Part shown: positions 35,125 to 47,590 of the stretch, in pieces
Layout: each line of letters begins with the position of its first letter
Position numbering within the stretch: the first letter of the stretch is position 1
Origin: Parasponia andersonii
Taxonomy: Eukaryota > Streptophyta > Magnoliopsida > Rosales > Cannabaceae
DNA: 64,000 nucleotides
Assembly (NCBI GenBank): GCA_002914805.1
Contig: JXTB01000550.1
Coordinates: 99,591 to 163,590, forward strand
Direction: 5' to 3'
Position numbers and translations under genes: made by a program
The notes under the pieces: model-generated
Database searches by the model: none
What the model saw: the letters and a program-made list of their open reading frames with translations, nothing else
What the model was told of the DNA's origin: nothing

Positions 35125-38100
35125 CTAAAAGTTCTCTTTGTGAAATTCGAAACGAGTTGACGAATTTGAGCTGAATTCTTGGCAAAGCTTCTTCAGTTTT
35201 TGGGTGAGTGTAGCATTTCCACAGTAGAATACACCTGTTATAGCAAAATCAACCACTAATGAGAAATCAAAAGAACAAGAAGAATCTTTCTTTATATTCT
35301 TTATAGTAATGTTATATAATTCAATACCTATCCGAGAAGATTCATGCCTACTCGCCATCTCAGAAAACACTTTTTGCCAATTTGGTCTTCCAAAATGAGT
35401 TTTTATCTGTTGTAATTTACATGTCAAAAAAGATAAAATATAATAATGATAATGCAGAATTAATAACTAGTAAATTAATTTCGGTTTGTACTTAATGAAT
35501 ACATATACCCGGCTTTCGGAGACAACGTCAACCCCATTCTTAGCATGTTGCAGCTTTTGAATCATGGAAATAAGAGCAGACCTTGCATCTCCTTCTCCAT
35601 GTACACTAGTCAAATGGTTGTGCATTTCTATTATATGCTGCAAATATTCAAGGACCACAAAACATCATAATGTCATGACCAATTGAGTTACTTCAGTTAT
35701 GAAAATAGCTGAGGAAAGAGAACAGGGAAAATGCTTCCTTTTCCCATTAATTCATACTTTTACTACTACGAGTACAATTGGGAACAAAGTTTTTGTAGGT
35801 TTTACTTGATTAGAAAAGTGAGGATTCCATTGAAATGAATTATAAAAATATTCTTATGTACTTAGTAACTGTTAAAAATATAACTAAGCACACCAAAAAA
35901 AAAATGATTTATGCACATAATTTTGATTCCTATCCCTATATTGTTAAAAAAAATAAGCAAGCAGGCTAGAAAGGAATATGTTTGATTCTAGTAACAACTT
36001 CTAATAAACACTAGAAAGAAAAATATCATACTCCTTCAAATATGATCCCTTTTCATTACTTTCCAAAAACTTTTTTGATTATGACACTTTCAATACGAAT
36101 TAAACGTGTCAAGCTGAGTGAGATCCGAAACCTACATGTTCGTCGTGCTCTGCGATGTCATCCATGACACCTTTAAACCATTCAAAGGATCCTTGTTCAC
36201 CTGTTGCCCAGTAAAAGTATGCTCTTTTAGGACCTTTTCCATGTGATTTTGATGAACCACTGCTGCCAGTTGATCCCTGCATTTGTCACTCTTTCCAAGT
36301 AAATACCACATGTTTAACACATTTCAAACAGAAGATAGATCTGATTGATTTGCCTCTTAACTCACAGATTCAAGGTCATTTAGCTCAATTTTTTTCAAAA
36401 GATCTTTAAGAATGCTAATGAATGGAGTTGCCCCAATTCCAAGACCAATGAGCAAGAGAATGTCATACTCGTCGAAATTCTGTGATGGAGCTCCATATGG
36501 CCCCTTTATGAGGATTCTTGGATACCTGACACCAGAAAGAAGAGTGTGTTTGATATGATAGCAAAGAGCGAAAGCTCTGAAGAATCTTGTCTCAGATTTT
36601 GCTCACCCTGCTTGGGGCTGTTTGTCATCTGAGACAGCTGCTTCTTCCGTCTGGATGAAGTTTCCACTCTTTGATTGTGGTCTTTCTGGTTGACATGCCT
36701 GCATCATTTGACTCAAGTATGCTGAAGCTATGGAAACAAATGATTTATCAGTTGAGCTTTATTCTATGGTTTACGCATAATGAGGTTATATACCGGTGCA
36801 AATCTGTTTTTAAGTGCCGTAGTCCAATCCCCTAAGCTCCTTATATGGACACTCAAGTAGTCATCATCGGGTGCAGAAGTGATGGAAAAAGGATGCCTGA
36901 AGCAAATAACAGTGTCCAAACTTGATCATGACAAGAAAACTTTTACTTACAGTCAAGTCATATATGCGTTAAATATATGGTTCATACCATTCAAATCTGG
37001 ATATCTCTGGACACTTGACAAAAAGATACATTCCACTTTTGAACTCGAATCCTGGAGGTTTGCTCATGCGCAATGCTAGCACATTACCTTTGTATATCGT
37101 TGCCTGCAACGTTCAAAGAATATAAGGACTTCGCTTCCAGTTTCTCGACTATTCCAAACTAGTTAATGAAAAATAAAAAATTGCTTCTACTGACCTTAAG
37201 AACACTGACACGGTGATTGCTTTCATTGAAGATTGAATAAGTCCTTTCAGTTGCATAAAGAAAGACAGGGACCACTATATACATCCATGTCTGCACAAAA
37301 AATATAGTTCAATTTAATGTCAGCATCACTTAAAGCCAAGAAATTAGTATCTTTCTCGAGTAAATATTGTTCTAAGCACCAGTGATACCTCGTAGACTTT
37401 TCTTTCAGTGTAGGGTTTCACTAGAACATGTTCAATACAAAAAATTAGCATACATACCGTCTTCTTGGTCCAGTCGTGGGTGAGAAATAGGAAGTAGCCA
37501 TGTATGACAAGGAGTACATACACCACAACCAGCAAATGATGTACATACCAGAAAGAATTAAACCCTGCCAAATGGTTGAATGGCCATGGCAACTTGATGA
37601 CATTTCTCCTGAATGAGTTTAACGCCAGAGTGAAGGCAAAAGCCATTAGAAGGATCATTATAATCCCGGTCACACCTGGAATACTTTTTATCAAGTCCAG
37701 GTAAGTTGGCTGCTTGAAGTCGAAATCGTCTCCCAAAATGTTCATAAACTTTTCTTTTGGGCACGAAATCATTCTCGGAAAATCACAAGCTAAATGCATT
37801 AAAACATGTACAGAAGTCATAGCTGCTATTGCAAATGCCAATAACTTGTGGAAGTTGATGTTGTCATCAAAAGGGACAAAGTTACTGAGAAATGATGATC
37901 TGAGCTTTGTGAGAATTCTCCTACAAACTGGGAAGAGAATTAGAGCCATATTGAGTTTGAGAGTCTCAGCAGCACCTTTGGCAAAGCAGACACACTGGCC
38001 CATGATTTGGTAAGCTCCTCTGTTCTTATATTGAAAGTACTTCCAAAGAAAGAGGCCCAAGTTGATGGCTAACCACAAAGTGATAACCCATATTCTCTTC

Positions 38101-39191
38101 CAATTTTCATGGATGAATTCCTTAGTTGTGGATATGAACTTGCTAAAAGGTGTTTGGTATTTTCTGGGAATCATGGATTTCGTGAGACTTTTGGTTTCCT
38201 TTAAAACGTCGTCGTTCTCTTCGGAGTTCACCATTCCCTTGAGTAGAGTTTCTAGTTGCCACATCTGAAAAAATTAAGAAGTTTAAAGTGAGAAACTGGA
38301 GAAAGGATGAAGACAAAGATGAGGAAAAAAAGAAAAAGAAAAAGGCAAAATCAGCAACAATTCACCTTTATATAACCAAGATGGTCAGGATCTAGCTTTT
38401 CCATGATCAGAGCTGCATATGCTGCAGCTTGCTGCTTAAAATTTGCCAACTTGTTCGCCGAGGCACTCAAAACTATAACCTTTACAATTTTTACACACAA
38501 AATTTCAGAAAACACTAACAAGAAAAGAGAGAGAATTAAACAAATATAGAAAATGATCAACCATACTTGTGGGCCTCTGGCCTTACCTCCTTAACTTCTT
38601 CCTCTGAAAGCTTCCCATCTCCATTCTTGTCACACCTAGTAACAAATTTAAGTACCCAGAATTTACTTGTAGCACGAGAAAAGAGCAACAAAACAACAAG
38701 AAAAGAGTGACCTGTTAGTTATCCTCACATGTCAAAAAAGATCTGCAATCTTGATTCAAGGTCTTCATTAGTCATATCCTCCCAAAACATTCTCAGTTCA
38801 TCTCGAGTTATACCATTTTCTGCACTTATCTTTCTATGCCTAGCCAAAGCATCAAACAGCTCTCCAGCAAAATCCTTTGACTCCCTTACCATTCCTACAA
38901 AAACCATTTTTCCAAGACTCTCAAATTCCACAATCCACATACACAACATACTAATACATATATATCCATTAAATATATATATATATATATATATGTATGT
39001 ATATATAAGAGATTAATGAGCAAGATTATTTTACCTATGCAAGCACCAAAATTGTCCCTGAAGAGTCTCCCATCTACTGCATGCCTATTAAACCTATCCT
39101 CAATCGGTTTCCAAGTATCACTTTCCTTCCCACTGAGGGTTGTATCAAGAAAACGAAGACTCGTGAGACCTTTGGAAGCTCCAGAACTCAT
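35125..39191 (-). CDS. Respiratory burst oxidase homologue (NADPH oxidase), tandem copy 2
   Basis: Fourteen exons splice to 772 aa: 39191-39035, 38894-38729, 38635-38587, 38479-38366, 38264-37458, 37290-37195, 37103-36988, 36896-36794, 36698-36607, 36525-36366, 36276-36136, 35637-35509, 35406-35328, 35234-35125. Positions and phases equal those of copies 1 and 3. Same superoxide-forming role. Seen: start [16 protein letters not shown] with an in-frame TAG six codons upstream; EF-hand loop about 109-122 ([12 protein letters not shown], all ligands present); ferric-reductase helices in exon 5; [14 protein letters not shown] about 503-516; GPYGAP 575; GLGIGATP 594; C-terminal FEFHKENF. Odd: Asp replaces the conserved Gly of SAPGDD, and ATGEQGSF replaces the usual VTREQGSF, as in copy 1. 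The N-terminal extension is almost absent. I cannot name an Arabidopsis orthologue with confidence. Confidence 0.93.
38966..39006. repeat. (AT)n microsatellite in intron 1 of RBOH copy 2
   Basis: An AT run with gtatgt. The same intron has a short AT run in copy 1 (about 25,465-25,485) and a long compound repeat in copy 3. Confidence 0.85.
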
Positions 39192-39292
39192 TTTTCCGGT
39201 CCTCTATTGGGCTTATAGTACGACTCTTCTTCTTTTTCTTCCTTTTTTTTTTTTCATAAACATTCAAGAACACATCAAGAAGGCAAGGTGTT

Positions 39293-39302
39293 AATTTATA
39301 AG
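39293..39302 (-). promoter_or_regulatory. Possible TATA box of RBOH copy 2
   Basis: The minus strand reads CTTATAAATTAA about 100 bp before the ATG, which leaves a 5' UTR of roughly 70 nt. It is in the same relative order as the TATA-like site of copy 1. Confidence 0.4.
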
Positions 39303-40119
39303 CACAAGTAGCTTGGAAAAATACCGGTATCTAAAGCAGCAAGGCATACTGTTGGCAAGTATGTACTGTTCAATTTGTTAAATTATTTGAAAAAGCTTAA
39401 AGTACTTGTCCAGAATTTGTTTCAATCTTTTCGTGAAACATGTTTTCTTCTGATTTTAATATTTTATTCAAGCGAAGAGAAGTAATCATTCAAATTGTAA
39501 CCATTGCACATGAAAACACAGATGACGAGGTAGACCCCTGTTGTGGCCTTCAGTGACGACTAGCTAGCTATATCTCTACTTTCTCAATGTAAATCAAAGT
39601 AGTTAATTAGTGTCCATCAATTGCACTACATTATTATATGTGGCCAAAAGGAAATCTTATGATAAGTTCTTGTCGTATTATATATGCATGTCGCATGATA
39701 ATTATGTTCATATATATGGTCCATTGCCAGCTGTAATTTCCTCCATTATTTGAATTTTGAATATATGCATTAGCGCATGCATGGCAAGTTGATTAACATG
39801 TAAGTCTACGATTAGAGGAGTTGCTCTACTAAGATAGTATAATATAATTAGCCTATTAGCTCATTTGATCTCCACGTGAAACATGCATGTTTTCTTTTCT
39901 AAAACAATTTGAATTTCTTGTCCTTAAAATCTCATTTTGAAGATAGCTTTCTTCACTTTGAAAACCTTATTAAGATGATAGAAGTGGGCAAGTGGCTTAT
40001 CCTAGATGCTTTCGAGGTTGGTTTGTTGACATAAAAAGTCTGAAAATAATATCATACTATTTTATTAGATGGAGTAGGAACAATACAACTAAATCGTATC
40101 TTTTTGGGTAGATTTTAGG
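39303..40119. other. Upstream region of RBOH copy 2
   Basis: Non-coding. Parts at 39,470-39,990 are shared with the upstream region of copy 1. Several tgcatg motifs and a run of ctagctagctata occur. Confidence 0.45.
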
Positions 40120-40500
40120 CTATGTTTGGCAGTCAGGAAAGAAAGTAGAAGAGATGAAAAAATTAGAAGGGAAAAAAAAGTATTTTTTTTATTATTTTTT
40201 AGTATGTAAGAAGGAAAGAAAATTAGTAAATTTAAAATAATTGTTTTTCCCTTTTATTAAAATTTTAAAAATAATATATAAGGTTAATTTAGTAAATTCA
40301 TTTTAAAACATAAGTAAAAAAATTTTCTTCTCTTTTTTCTCTCTATTTTTTAGAAGAAAATATTTGAATAGGTCTCACTATTTTTTTTCTTTTTTCTCTT
40401 TCCTTCTCTTTTCTTTTCTACCAAACTAAATTTTTATTTCCCTCCATTTTTTTTATCAAAATTTTTCTTTCTCCCCCATTTTCCTTCCTATCAAACATAG
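40120..40500. mobile_element. hAT-like MITE
   Basis: Ends are inverted: ctatgtttggcagtcaggaaag at the left and the reverse complement ctatgtttgataggaaggaaa at the right. The interior is A/T-rich and non-coding. No clear target duplication. Confidence 0.55.
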
Positions 40501-41141
40501 AGTGTATACATATCTTTGAAGGATGAGTAGGTTTTTATCTCATAATGTATGGTAAGGGTGAAAAAGAGAGGAAAACATAAGATAAATGGTTGTGAATCTG
40601 TGAAGGGAAAATAAGGAAATTATCGTTTGCTAAGAAAGAAAAAATTGGTAAAAGAGACAACATAATGAAATAAAAAATAACAAAAGTAGGACCTACCAAA
40701 TTGTGATTCTTCCAGATTGGATGTACTATTAAGTGGAAAATGGAGGGCATTTATCCAAGTGGAAAACAACTACTGAGTATCCCCCACCCAAAAAAACGTG
40801 GAAAACAAGTCTATGTTGACTCATATACTAGAAGTCAAAAACACAAAAGTATCCAAGGTTAAAATAATAATTCTGAATCAATATTATATTTTCTAATTCC
40901 TTCATTTTTGAGAGAATATTATCAATTAAGCCCTAATCCTTGATTACGAGAACTATAATAGAACAAAAAAGAAAGTAAAACGTACACAGACTATGTCGGT
41001 TCACCATTCAACCTCAATATGAGAGCTAATTCACTTTGTCGCTTTGGATTTTCACAATGAACACGAAACTACAATGTGATATCATATCTCTCTAGACAAA
41101 AGTGATCTCACAGCTTAGTTTCTCACACCAAAACCATCCTA
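40501..41141. other. Intergenic DNA
   Basis: AT-rich; nothing recognised. Confidence 0.3.
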
Positions 41142-41528
41142 GGCATCTCCAACCCAACTTCAAAACGAAGTTTACACCAAATTGAAATTAAGAATGTGTT
41201 TCAACCGAACTTTAAAATAGAATTTTATTTTAGAGTTTGCAACAGTATTACACCAAATTTGAAGTTTCATTATAACTTTAAATATTAATCCAAATTCTAA
41301 CTTTTAAATATAATAGGCAATGAATTTTATTCCCTTTTATATCTTTTTTTTTTCAATTATCAATTGTTTATAAATTAAAAAAAAATGAGGAAAAAAAAAG
41401 AGAATATGTTTTTTTGGTATAAAGATTTAAAGTTTTGGGTTAGAGATAATTTTGAAGATAGTGTAAAAAAAAAGTTGTAAACTAATACAAAAGTTACATT
41501 AATTTGAAGTTTTGGATTAGAGATGGCC
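41142..41528. mobile_element. PIF/Harbinger-like (Tourist-type) MITE
   Basis: The left end ggcatctccaacccaacttc is inverted at the right as ggccatctctaatccaaaacttc. The interior is AT-rich with further inverted similarity (ttcaaattaatgtaac). TTA follows the right end and CTA precedes the left, close to the 3-bp TTA/TAA target of this group. Confidence 0.65.
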
Positions 41529-41599
41529 TTAATATCTTTATACTAAAAAAAAAAGGACAAATTACCCCTATTCCCTTGTCTTTTGCCAAATATAATACT

Positions 41600-41675
41600 T
41601 TGCTCCAATATAATTAACTTGACATATTTTACCTCAAATAATATAATTAACTTGACATATTTTGCCCCAAATTTG
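41600..41675. repeat. 32-bp tandem duplication
   Basis: aatataattaacttgacatattttacctca is followed at once by aatataattaacttgacatattttgcccca. Confidence 0.85.
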
Positions 41676-42216
41676 GCAGAAATTATGTCATTTTGCCCCA
41701 AAGGTAAACGGCGTTAATAATAATTTTGCGCTTCATAATTTTTTGAAAAAAAAAAAAAGAAAAGAAAAGATGTCTTTCAGAGAAAGCGTCAAGTAATGGT
41801 GGAGGTGTCTCGAGTGCTTGCCTTCTCAGCTCGCACATGTTCTCGTTCGCAGCTTTTTCCCTCGTCGTCTCCTCTTCCCTTGTTTGCTTCAGTATGTCGT
41901 TTTTTTTTTCTTTTTATTTTTGAATCAATAATTTTTTTTAATTTCTGATTAGACACAGACCCAATTTTCTCCAAAGAGTGGTTCTAGATTGATCCTAAAG
42001 ATTCCAAGTTATGAAATCTTAAATGGGTTTTAAGAATTATTTGTAGAGTTCTCAAAAGAAGTGTGGAAGGATTGATCTAAGAGGATGAAACTTTACCATT
42101 GCAGAATAGATGGCTTATATTGGAGCCTATTTTTATCCCCCTCCTGTTTTTTGAATGTTGCAAATTACCATAGACTCATGAGCTCTGCTCTTTGGCTTAT
42201 TACTGAGCTTTGATTA

Positions 42217-42913
42217 TGTTAATGTATGTGAACATGTATGAACAGATGTAAATATATTTATGTAATATGTATGAACAGATATGAATATATATATATATAT
42301 ATGAATACATATGAATATATGTGTAAAAATATGTGAACATATACATATGAACAGATATGAACATATATATGTGAAGACATGTGAACATACACATATGAAT
42401 ACCTAAATTATATGCAAATCGTGTTCTAACTGCATGGGGGTTCGTGAAGGATTGGTGAGCCTAGCCTATAAATAGAGGCTTCATTTCTTCATTCTCTTCA
42501 TCCTAAAATTAGAAGCATTTCAAGTTCTCTCTTCTAATTAAATCATTTCTTTTCTCTTTGTTTTTTCTTTCAAAGAGAGTAGAGTTTTTTTAATGTAAAA
42601 GGAGGTTTCGAAGAGAGGTAGTGTAAGGTATAAGTGAAAGAATACTTGTGAGAAAATACTTGGGTGAATGTATGTAAATATAGAAATTTATGTGAATAGG
42701 AAATAGGAAAACCTATGTGAATGTAAAAAAATTTTATATAGTGAAATTCTTTTCTGAGAGACGTTGATTTTTCTTCTGATTTGAGAATTTTCTATTTAAA
42801 TTTTTATATTATAAGATTGATTTCTATTTCCTATTATTATTTCTCTGTTATTCCAAAATTTTTTGAAGTGAAATCCTGAGAGCGGCGAATCTGAATCGAT
42901 CAAATTCCCAACA
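42217..42913 (+). repeat. 5' LTR of the gag-only element
   Basis: Begins TGTTAATGTATGTGAAC and ends CCCAACA. A TATAAATA box lies at 42,467-42,474. The first 180 bp are a degenerate array of atgtgaacatatatga-like units that produces spurious low-complexity reading frames. Confidence 0.8.
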
Positions 42914-42915
42914 AG

Positions 42916-42930
42916 TGGCATCAGAGCGGT
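42916..42930 (+). other. Primer binding site (initiator Met tRNA type)
   Basis: tggcatcagagcggt two bases after the LTR matches the Copia PBS form TGGTATCAGAGC at 11 of the first 12 positions. Confidence 0.8.
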
Positions 42931-43065
42931 ATTCTTCTATATAATAGGGCTTAGTATTAGTCTAAGAAATTTTGTGTAAGGGGGTTGTATTCAAGTAGGA
43001 GCATTCCCTTTAATCTTTCTTGGAAATTTTCTTAGCAGTTTTTTAAACTAAAAGTGCGAAGCGAG

Positions 43066-43870
43066 ATGTCAGGAAAAATATTTCAATTCCAGTTAAGGCT
43101 GATATGAAGAAATTTGATGGAAACATCAATTTTGGCTTCTGGCAAATATATTTCAAGAATTTATTGATTCAATCTAGATTGCACAAGGTTTCGAAAGGCA
43201 AAGAGACTTACAAAGACAAAGATCTGAGAATTCCAGTATAAGTGATGAAGACTAAGATGATCTGGATAAGAGAGCTACAAGTGCGATACGTATGGGTTTG
43301 ACCAAAAATATCCTTGCAAATGTGCTTGGAATAATGATAGCCAAAGATCTTTAGAGAAAGCTTAAAGAATTATATCAGGTAAAAGGTATCTCAAATTGAC
43401 TGTACTTGAAGGAGCAGTTTCATACATTGTATATCAATGAAGATACGAAAATTTCTGATTATCTAAGTATCTGGAATAGTATTGTTTCTAAACTGGAGGT
43501 AATTAGAATGAAAATTAAAGATAAAGGTAAGACATTGTGATTTATCCGATCTCTTCCACGTTCCTATGAGTATATGAAACCTATTTTGGTCTATAGGAAG
43601 GACACTTTAGTTTTTTCTAAAGTCACAAGTAAAATTTTTTCTGAAAAAAAAAGGCTGACAGGTGGTGGAAGTAATATTTTAAATGAAAGTTCAGCACTGA
43701 CAGTCATCACTGGGAAGAAAAACTCTGTTAAAAAGAATGTAATCTGTTGGAGTGTGGACAATATGGGCACCTGAAGAGAAATTATCAAAAAGGTAAAGCA
43801 GATTCAGCTAAAAGCTCCAAATCTGGTGATGCTGCTAATATTTTCTCCTATAAAGGAGACAATGATTTTA
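43066..43870 (+). pseudogene. Copia-type gag of the gag-only element, broken
   Basis: After the ATG the frame shifts within about 40 bases. ADMKKFDGNINFGFWQIYFKN then reads as a Copia Gag N-terminus. The zinc knuckle near 43,743-43,785 (CW, then CGQYGHLKRNY) has lost a base after CW and has Tyr instead of the last Cys. Several stops are present. It cannot be translated as one protein. Confidence 0.75.
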
Positions 43871-44248
43871 TCCTTTGATCATGACATATGCATCTTCATG
43901 GCATACTGCTAATATCCAAAGATGCCATGAAAAAAGATGTGTGACAATTAGCGACAACAAGTTTGCACACAAGCATTGATTTGGCATTGATGCAAGGTGT
44001 ACGTTGAATAATATCGATGACTGATAGACTCTCGGAGAAGCCAAATATAGGAGTCAACATCACAACTATCAGTAAGGTACTTTTGACATGAGCCAAGATA
44101 AAATTCTTAAAATTCATCAATTCTAAGTAGTATACTCATATGGTGGAGTATAATTGTCAGTAAAAATAATAATAGTAACGTAAGCCATGAGATGAGATCA
44201 TATATGAAGACATGATTATAATTATATCTTCAAGTAGGAGATCATTGA

Positions 44249-44873
44249 TGTTTGTGAATATGTGTAAACATATGTAAATATATATGTATAAACACATGTG
44301 TGAAAACATGTGAACATATATGAATATATATATATATATATGTGTGTGAAGATATGTGAATATACACATGTAAATAACTAAGTGGTGAGCAAATCGTGTT
44401 CAAACTGTGTAGAGGTTGGTGAAGGATTGGTGAGTCTAGCCTATAAATAGAGGCTTCGTTTCTTCATTCTCTTTATCCCAAAATTAGAAACATTTCAAGT
44501 TCTCTCTTTTAATTAAATCTTTTATTTTCTCTTTATTTTTCTTTTCAAAGATAGTACAATTTCTTTGTGTAAGAGGAGGTTTCAAAGAGAAACAGTATAA
44601 AGTGTGAGTAAGAGAATACTTGTGAAAAAATATTTAGGCGTATTAAGATCATTGGATAGAAAAAACGAAAATCTATATGAATGTAGAAATTTTTCATATA
44701 GTGAAATTCTTTTATGAGAGACAATGGTTTTTCACTTAATTTGAGAGTTTTTCACTTAAATTTTTGTATTCTGAGATTAGTTTCTATTCCCTATTATTAT
44801 TTCTCTATTATTCCAGTATTTCTTTAAAGTGAGATCTTGATAACGATGAATCTAGTCGATCAGATTCTCAACA
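44249..44873 (+). repeat. 3' LTR of the gag-only element
   Basis: Matches the 5' LTR from TGTTTGTGAATATG to CTCAACA, with a TATAAATA box at 44,442-44,449 and a shorter, more diverged array at its start. Confidence 0.8.
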
Positions 44874-47320
44874 GGTTAATTTGATTAATAGTGGGATTTA
44901 GATTAGGATTCATTAGTTTGGATTACATTACAAGGCTTAATCTAAGGGCATTAAAAATATTGAGCATATAATAATGATAGCATATTTGTTTTTATTTTTA
45001 TTTGTTTTCAAAATGGGTCTTCATTATCATTTTTATGGAGATTTTATTCGTACACCAGACAAATAAACAAGGGAAAAACCAAACGTAAGGATTAAAAAAG
45101 AGAGAGAGAAAGAGAATAAGAGCAGATAGTTAAGGTCCTCACTCACCCTCACTTTTTACTTGACCCTTTCATTTTGTTGGTCTTTCACTTTTTGTTCTTC
45201 TTCTCCTATGGTTCAACCATGTTCCAGCTCATTAACTCATACGTTTTTTCTTTTCCTTTTTTTTTTTAATAATTACAAGAGGACCAATTCGTTTTTCACT
45301 TCGATGTTTGTTAGTTGTTCACTGAGCCTTGGCATTTGTTGGTTCTTCCACATATTTAGGCAAAATTAAGAGTAACAAGAGGTTGGTGAGTGGAAAGGAG
45401 AAGGAAGAAGACGAGGGTTCAGAGCAAGAAGATAAGAGGAAAAATATTCATCATAACATGATACAACTTATGTTTAACCCCGTTTGATTTTGGGATAAAG
45501 TAATACAATTTTTGTGAATTTCCGTCTCTATTATTGTTTTACTATATCATTCCTATATCATTCACCATTTAATTTGGTGCGAGACAATTTCGAAAAATTT
45601 CAATCAGGAATCAATTTCCTCATTGGTTTATCAATGTCCCCATTTGGAATCATTATCTTGAATTAATTAAACAATCTTATGATGGTTCAAATATTTTAAA
45701 AGACCAAATATATCGAAAAAAAAAATCAAAACCAAAGTTAACTTCATTGAAACTTTCAATTTTAAATTAGATCTATTAGAATTATAATTTAATGAAAGAC
45801 CTAAATAACTAAAAAAATATATTCAAATAAAGTTTTAACATATTAGAGTTGTCAAATATAAAATATCTGATACCAAAATTATATAGTATATTATTCATTC
45901 AAAAAGCTAATACAATCCCAAATAACCCAAATAATATTAGTATATGATTATATATTCTTAGAGTTTTTTTAAAAGAAAAGCTATTTGAATTATTATTATA
46001 TAAAAAACTAAAACTTAACTTATATTTAATCGGGATGGGGTCGGTACGAGACACTCAAACCCAAACTTACCCTAACTTGCTAAATATTAACTGAGAATCC
46101 TCGCTCCATGCCCCACATCATTTATAACAGTGAAAGTCTGTCTCATTCGGGTTAGTACATCATAGTGCACTATCTTATTCAGTGAAATTCACATCTCTAA
46201 GTTTGATTTTGATTCTTGAAAATATACAACGATAAAAGAAACTTTGAAAGATTTATCTAAATAGTTAGTTGTATATATTCAATTGTTTATTTTCATGGAG
46301 ACTTATAGTAGCGAGGAACATAATACAGTTTTTCTAGTCCTTTTTCTTTTAAGATAATCTCAATAACAATCTTTCTATTATAACTAAAAACCCGTTTAAC
46401 CATTTATTCTCATAAATCTAAAAGTATTCTTCTACTTTTAAAAATATTAGAATATGTATATATTATGTGAACTTTTTTTTTATCAAATTTGTAATATGAA
46501 ATATATAAAAATACGCTTATATAATTTCAAATATCCATAACCGTAGGTTACATTATCTAGTTGATTTTCTATTAAAAAAGAAAAAAAGAAAATCACACTA
46601 TTTTTTAAAATTGTATAGAAAAGTTTTGATTGTGTTCTTTTCTTTTTTTTTTTCCAATAATTTTTAAGATATTCTTCTTTAAAAAGTGTTATACATAATC
46701 AAGGGTTGAAAATAACTAGATACAACTTTATGATCAATTATGTCAAATTATCAAGATGAGTTTGTGGAGGAGTGAAAATAATACTTAGATCTATAGCGAT
46801 TGTGAATAGATCATGATCATGTTAGAATGGTAGAGCTCGATCATACAAATGCAAACTAAAAATACGAAGATTAACGGCTTCTATAGTTAGATCCTTTAGT
46901 AGCACTCAATGAGCTCTCTCTGTCTAAGATGGGTGAAAGGGAGAAGAGCAAAACTAACAAAATGATTTGATGCTCGTGTGTGGGGCCCATAATAAAGCAT
47001 TGGCCTATCACGCTCGTGCTAGTCAAATTTTTCCAAAAATTAAACGTGGCCAAAACAGATGAGGTGTTTTGAAATTATCCTTACTTTCTATTTTGTCTCC
47101 TTAAATTTTGGTTTTGAAAATTGTATTGAAAAAAGAAAGCTAATATTTAGGTGATTTATGGATAAGGATAAAAGTGACAATTTATACCAAATGCAAATCT
47201 CAATATGGTAAGTAGGGAAAAAGGTCTCAATATTTTATATATTAAAAAAATTAAGATGATAAAAACTGGTGGAGGGACCTGGCTCCCACTTTGCCCCCTA
47301 CTTCAAGTTTCTTGTTCCAA
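44874..47320. other. AT-rich intergenic DNA
   Basis: No gene, RNA or element recognised; open frames here are short and without known motifs. Confidence 0.3.
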
Positions 47321-47384
47321 CTTCCATATCTGTCCTCCTTCAAAGAAAAAAAAAAAAAAAAAAAAAAAACCTTCCATATCTGTC
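47321..47384 (+). mobile_element. Very short poly(A) retroposition
   Basis: The 14-bp direct repeat cttccatatctgtc (47,321-47,334 and 47,371-47,384) flanks ctccttcaaag plus 24 A and a C. A target duplication around a poly(A)-ended insert is the mark of LINE-driven retroposition; only 11 non-A bases were copied. Confidence 0.75.
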
Positions 47385-47536
47385 GTTCACATGACCTCTT
47401 AATTTATCCGTTCATTTTATTATTTTCTTTCTCCATTAAACGTAATGCTAGTACCAATGTTTTTTCTTTTAAAACCAATATCGCGTCATACATTATGTGA
47501 CGCAACAATATTAGCAGCAATGTCGCGTCACAAAAT

Positions 47537-47590
47537 TAACATTGAGTTTTTCCAAAAAAAAAAAAGAAAAGAAAAAGAAACTAACATTGA
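47537..47590 (+). mobile_element. Second very short A-rich retroposition
   Basis: taacattga at 47,537-47,545 and 47,582-47,590 flanks gtttttcc followed by an A-rich tail with scattered G and a final C. Same structure as the insert 200 bp upstream, but a 9-bp repeat is weaker proof. Confidence 0.5.

Larger units (their letters stand above)
42217..44873 (+). mobile_element. Gag-only LTR retrotransposon (TR-GAG-like, Copia type)
   Basis: LTRs at 42,217-42,913 and 44,249-44,873 flank only 1.3 kb of interior, which holds a broken gag and no pol. The PBS is present and a purine-rich stretch (aagtaggagatca) precedes the 3' LTR. Flanking 5-mers are gatta and ggtta, four of five alike. Elements with gag but no pol are known in plants and must borrow pol from relatives. 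Confidence 0.75.

Noticed and set aside
42200..42394. Met/Tyr/Ile-rich minus-strand open frame, and a similar one at 44,157-44,369
   Set aside because: Both come from the atgtgaacatatatga-like array in the two LTRs; low complexity, no gene.
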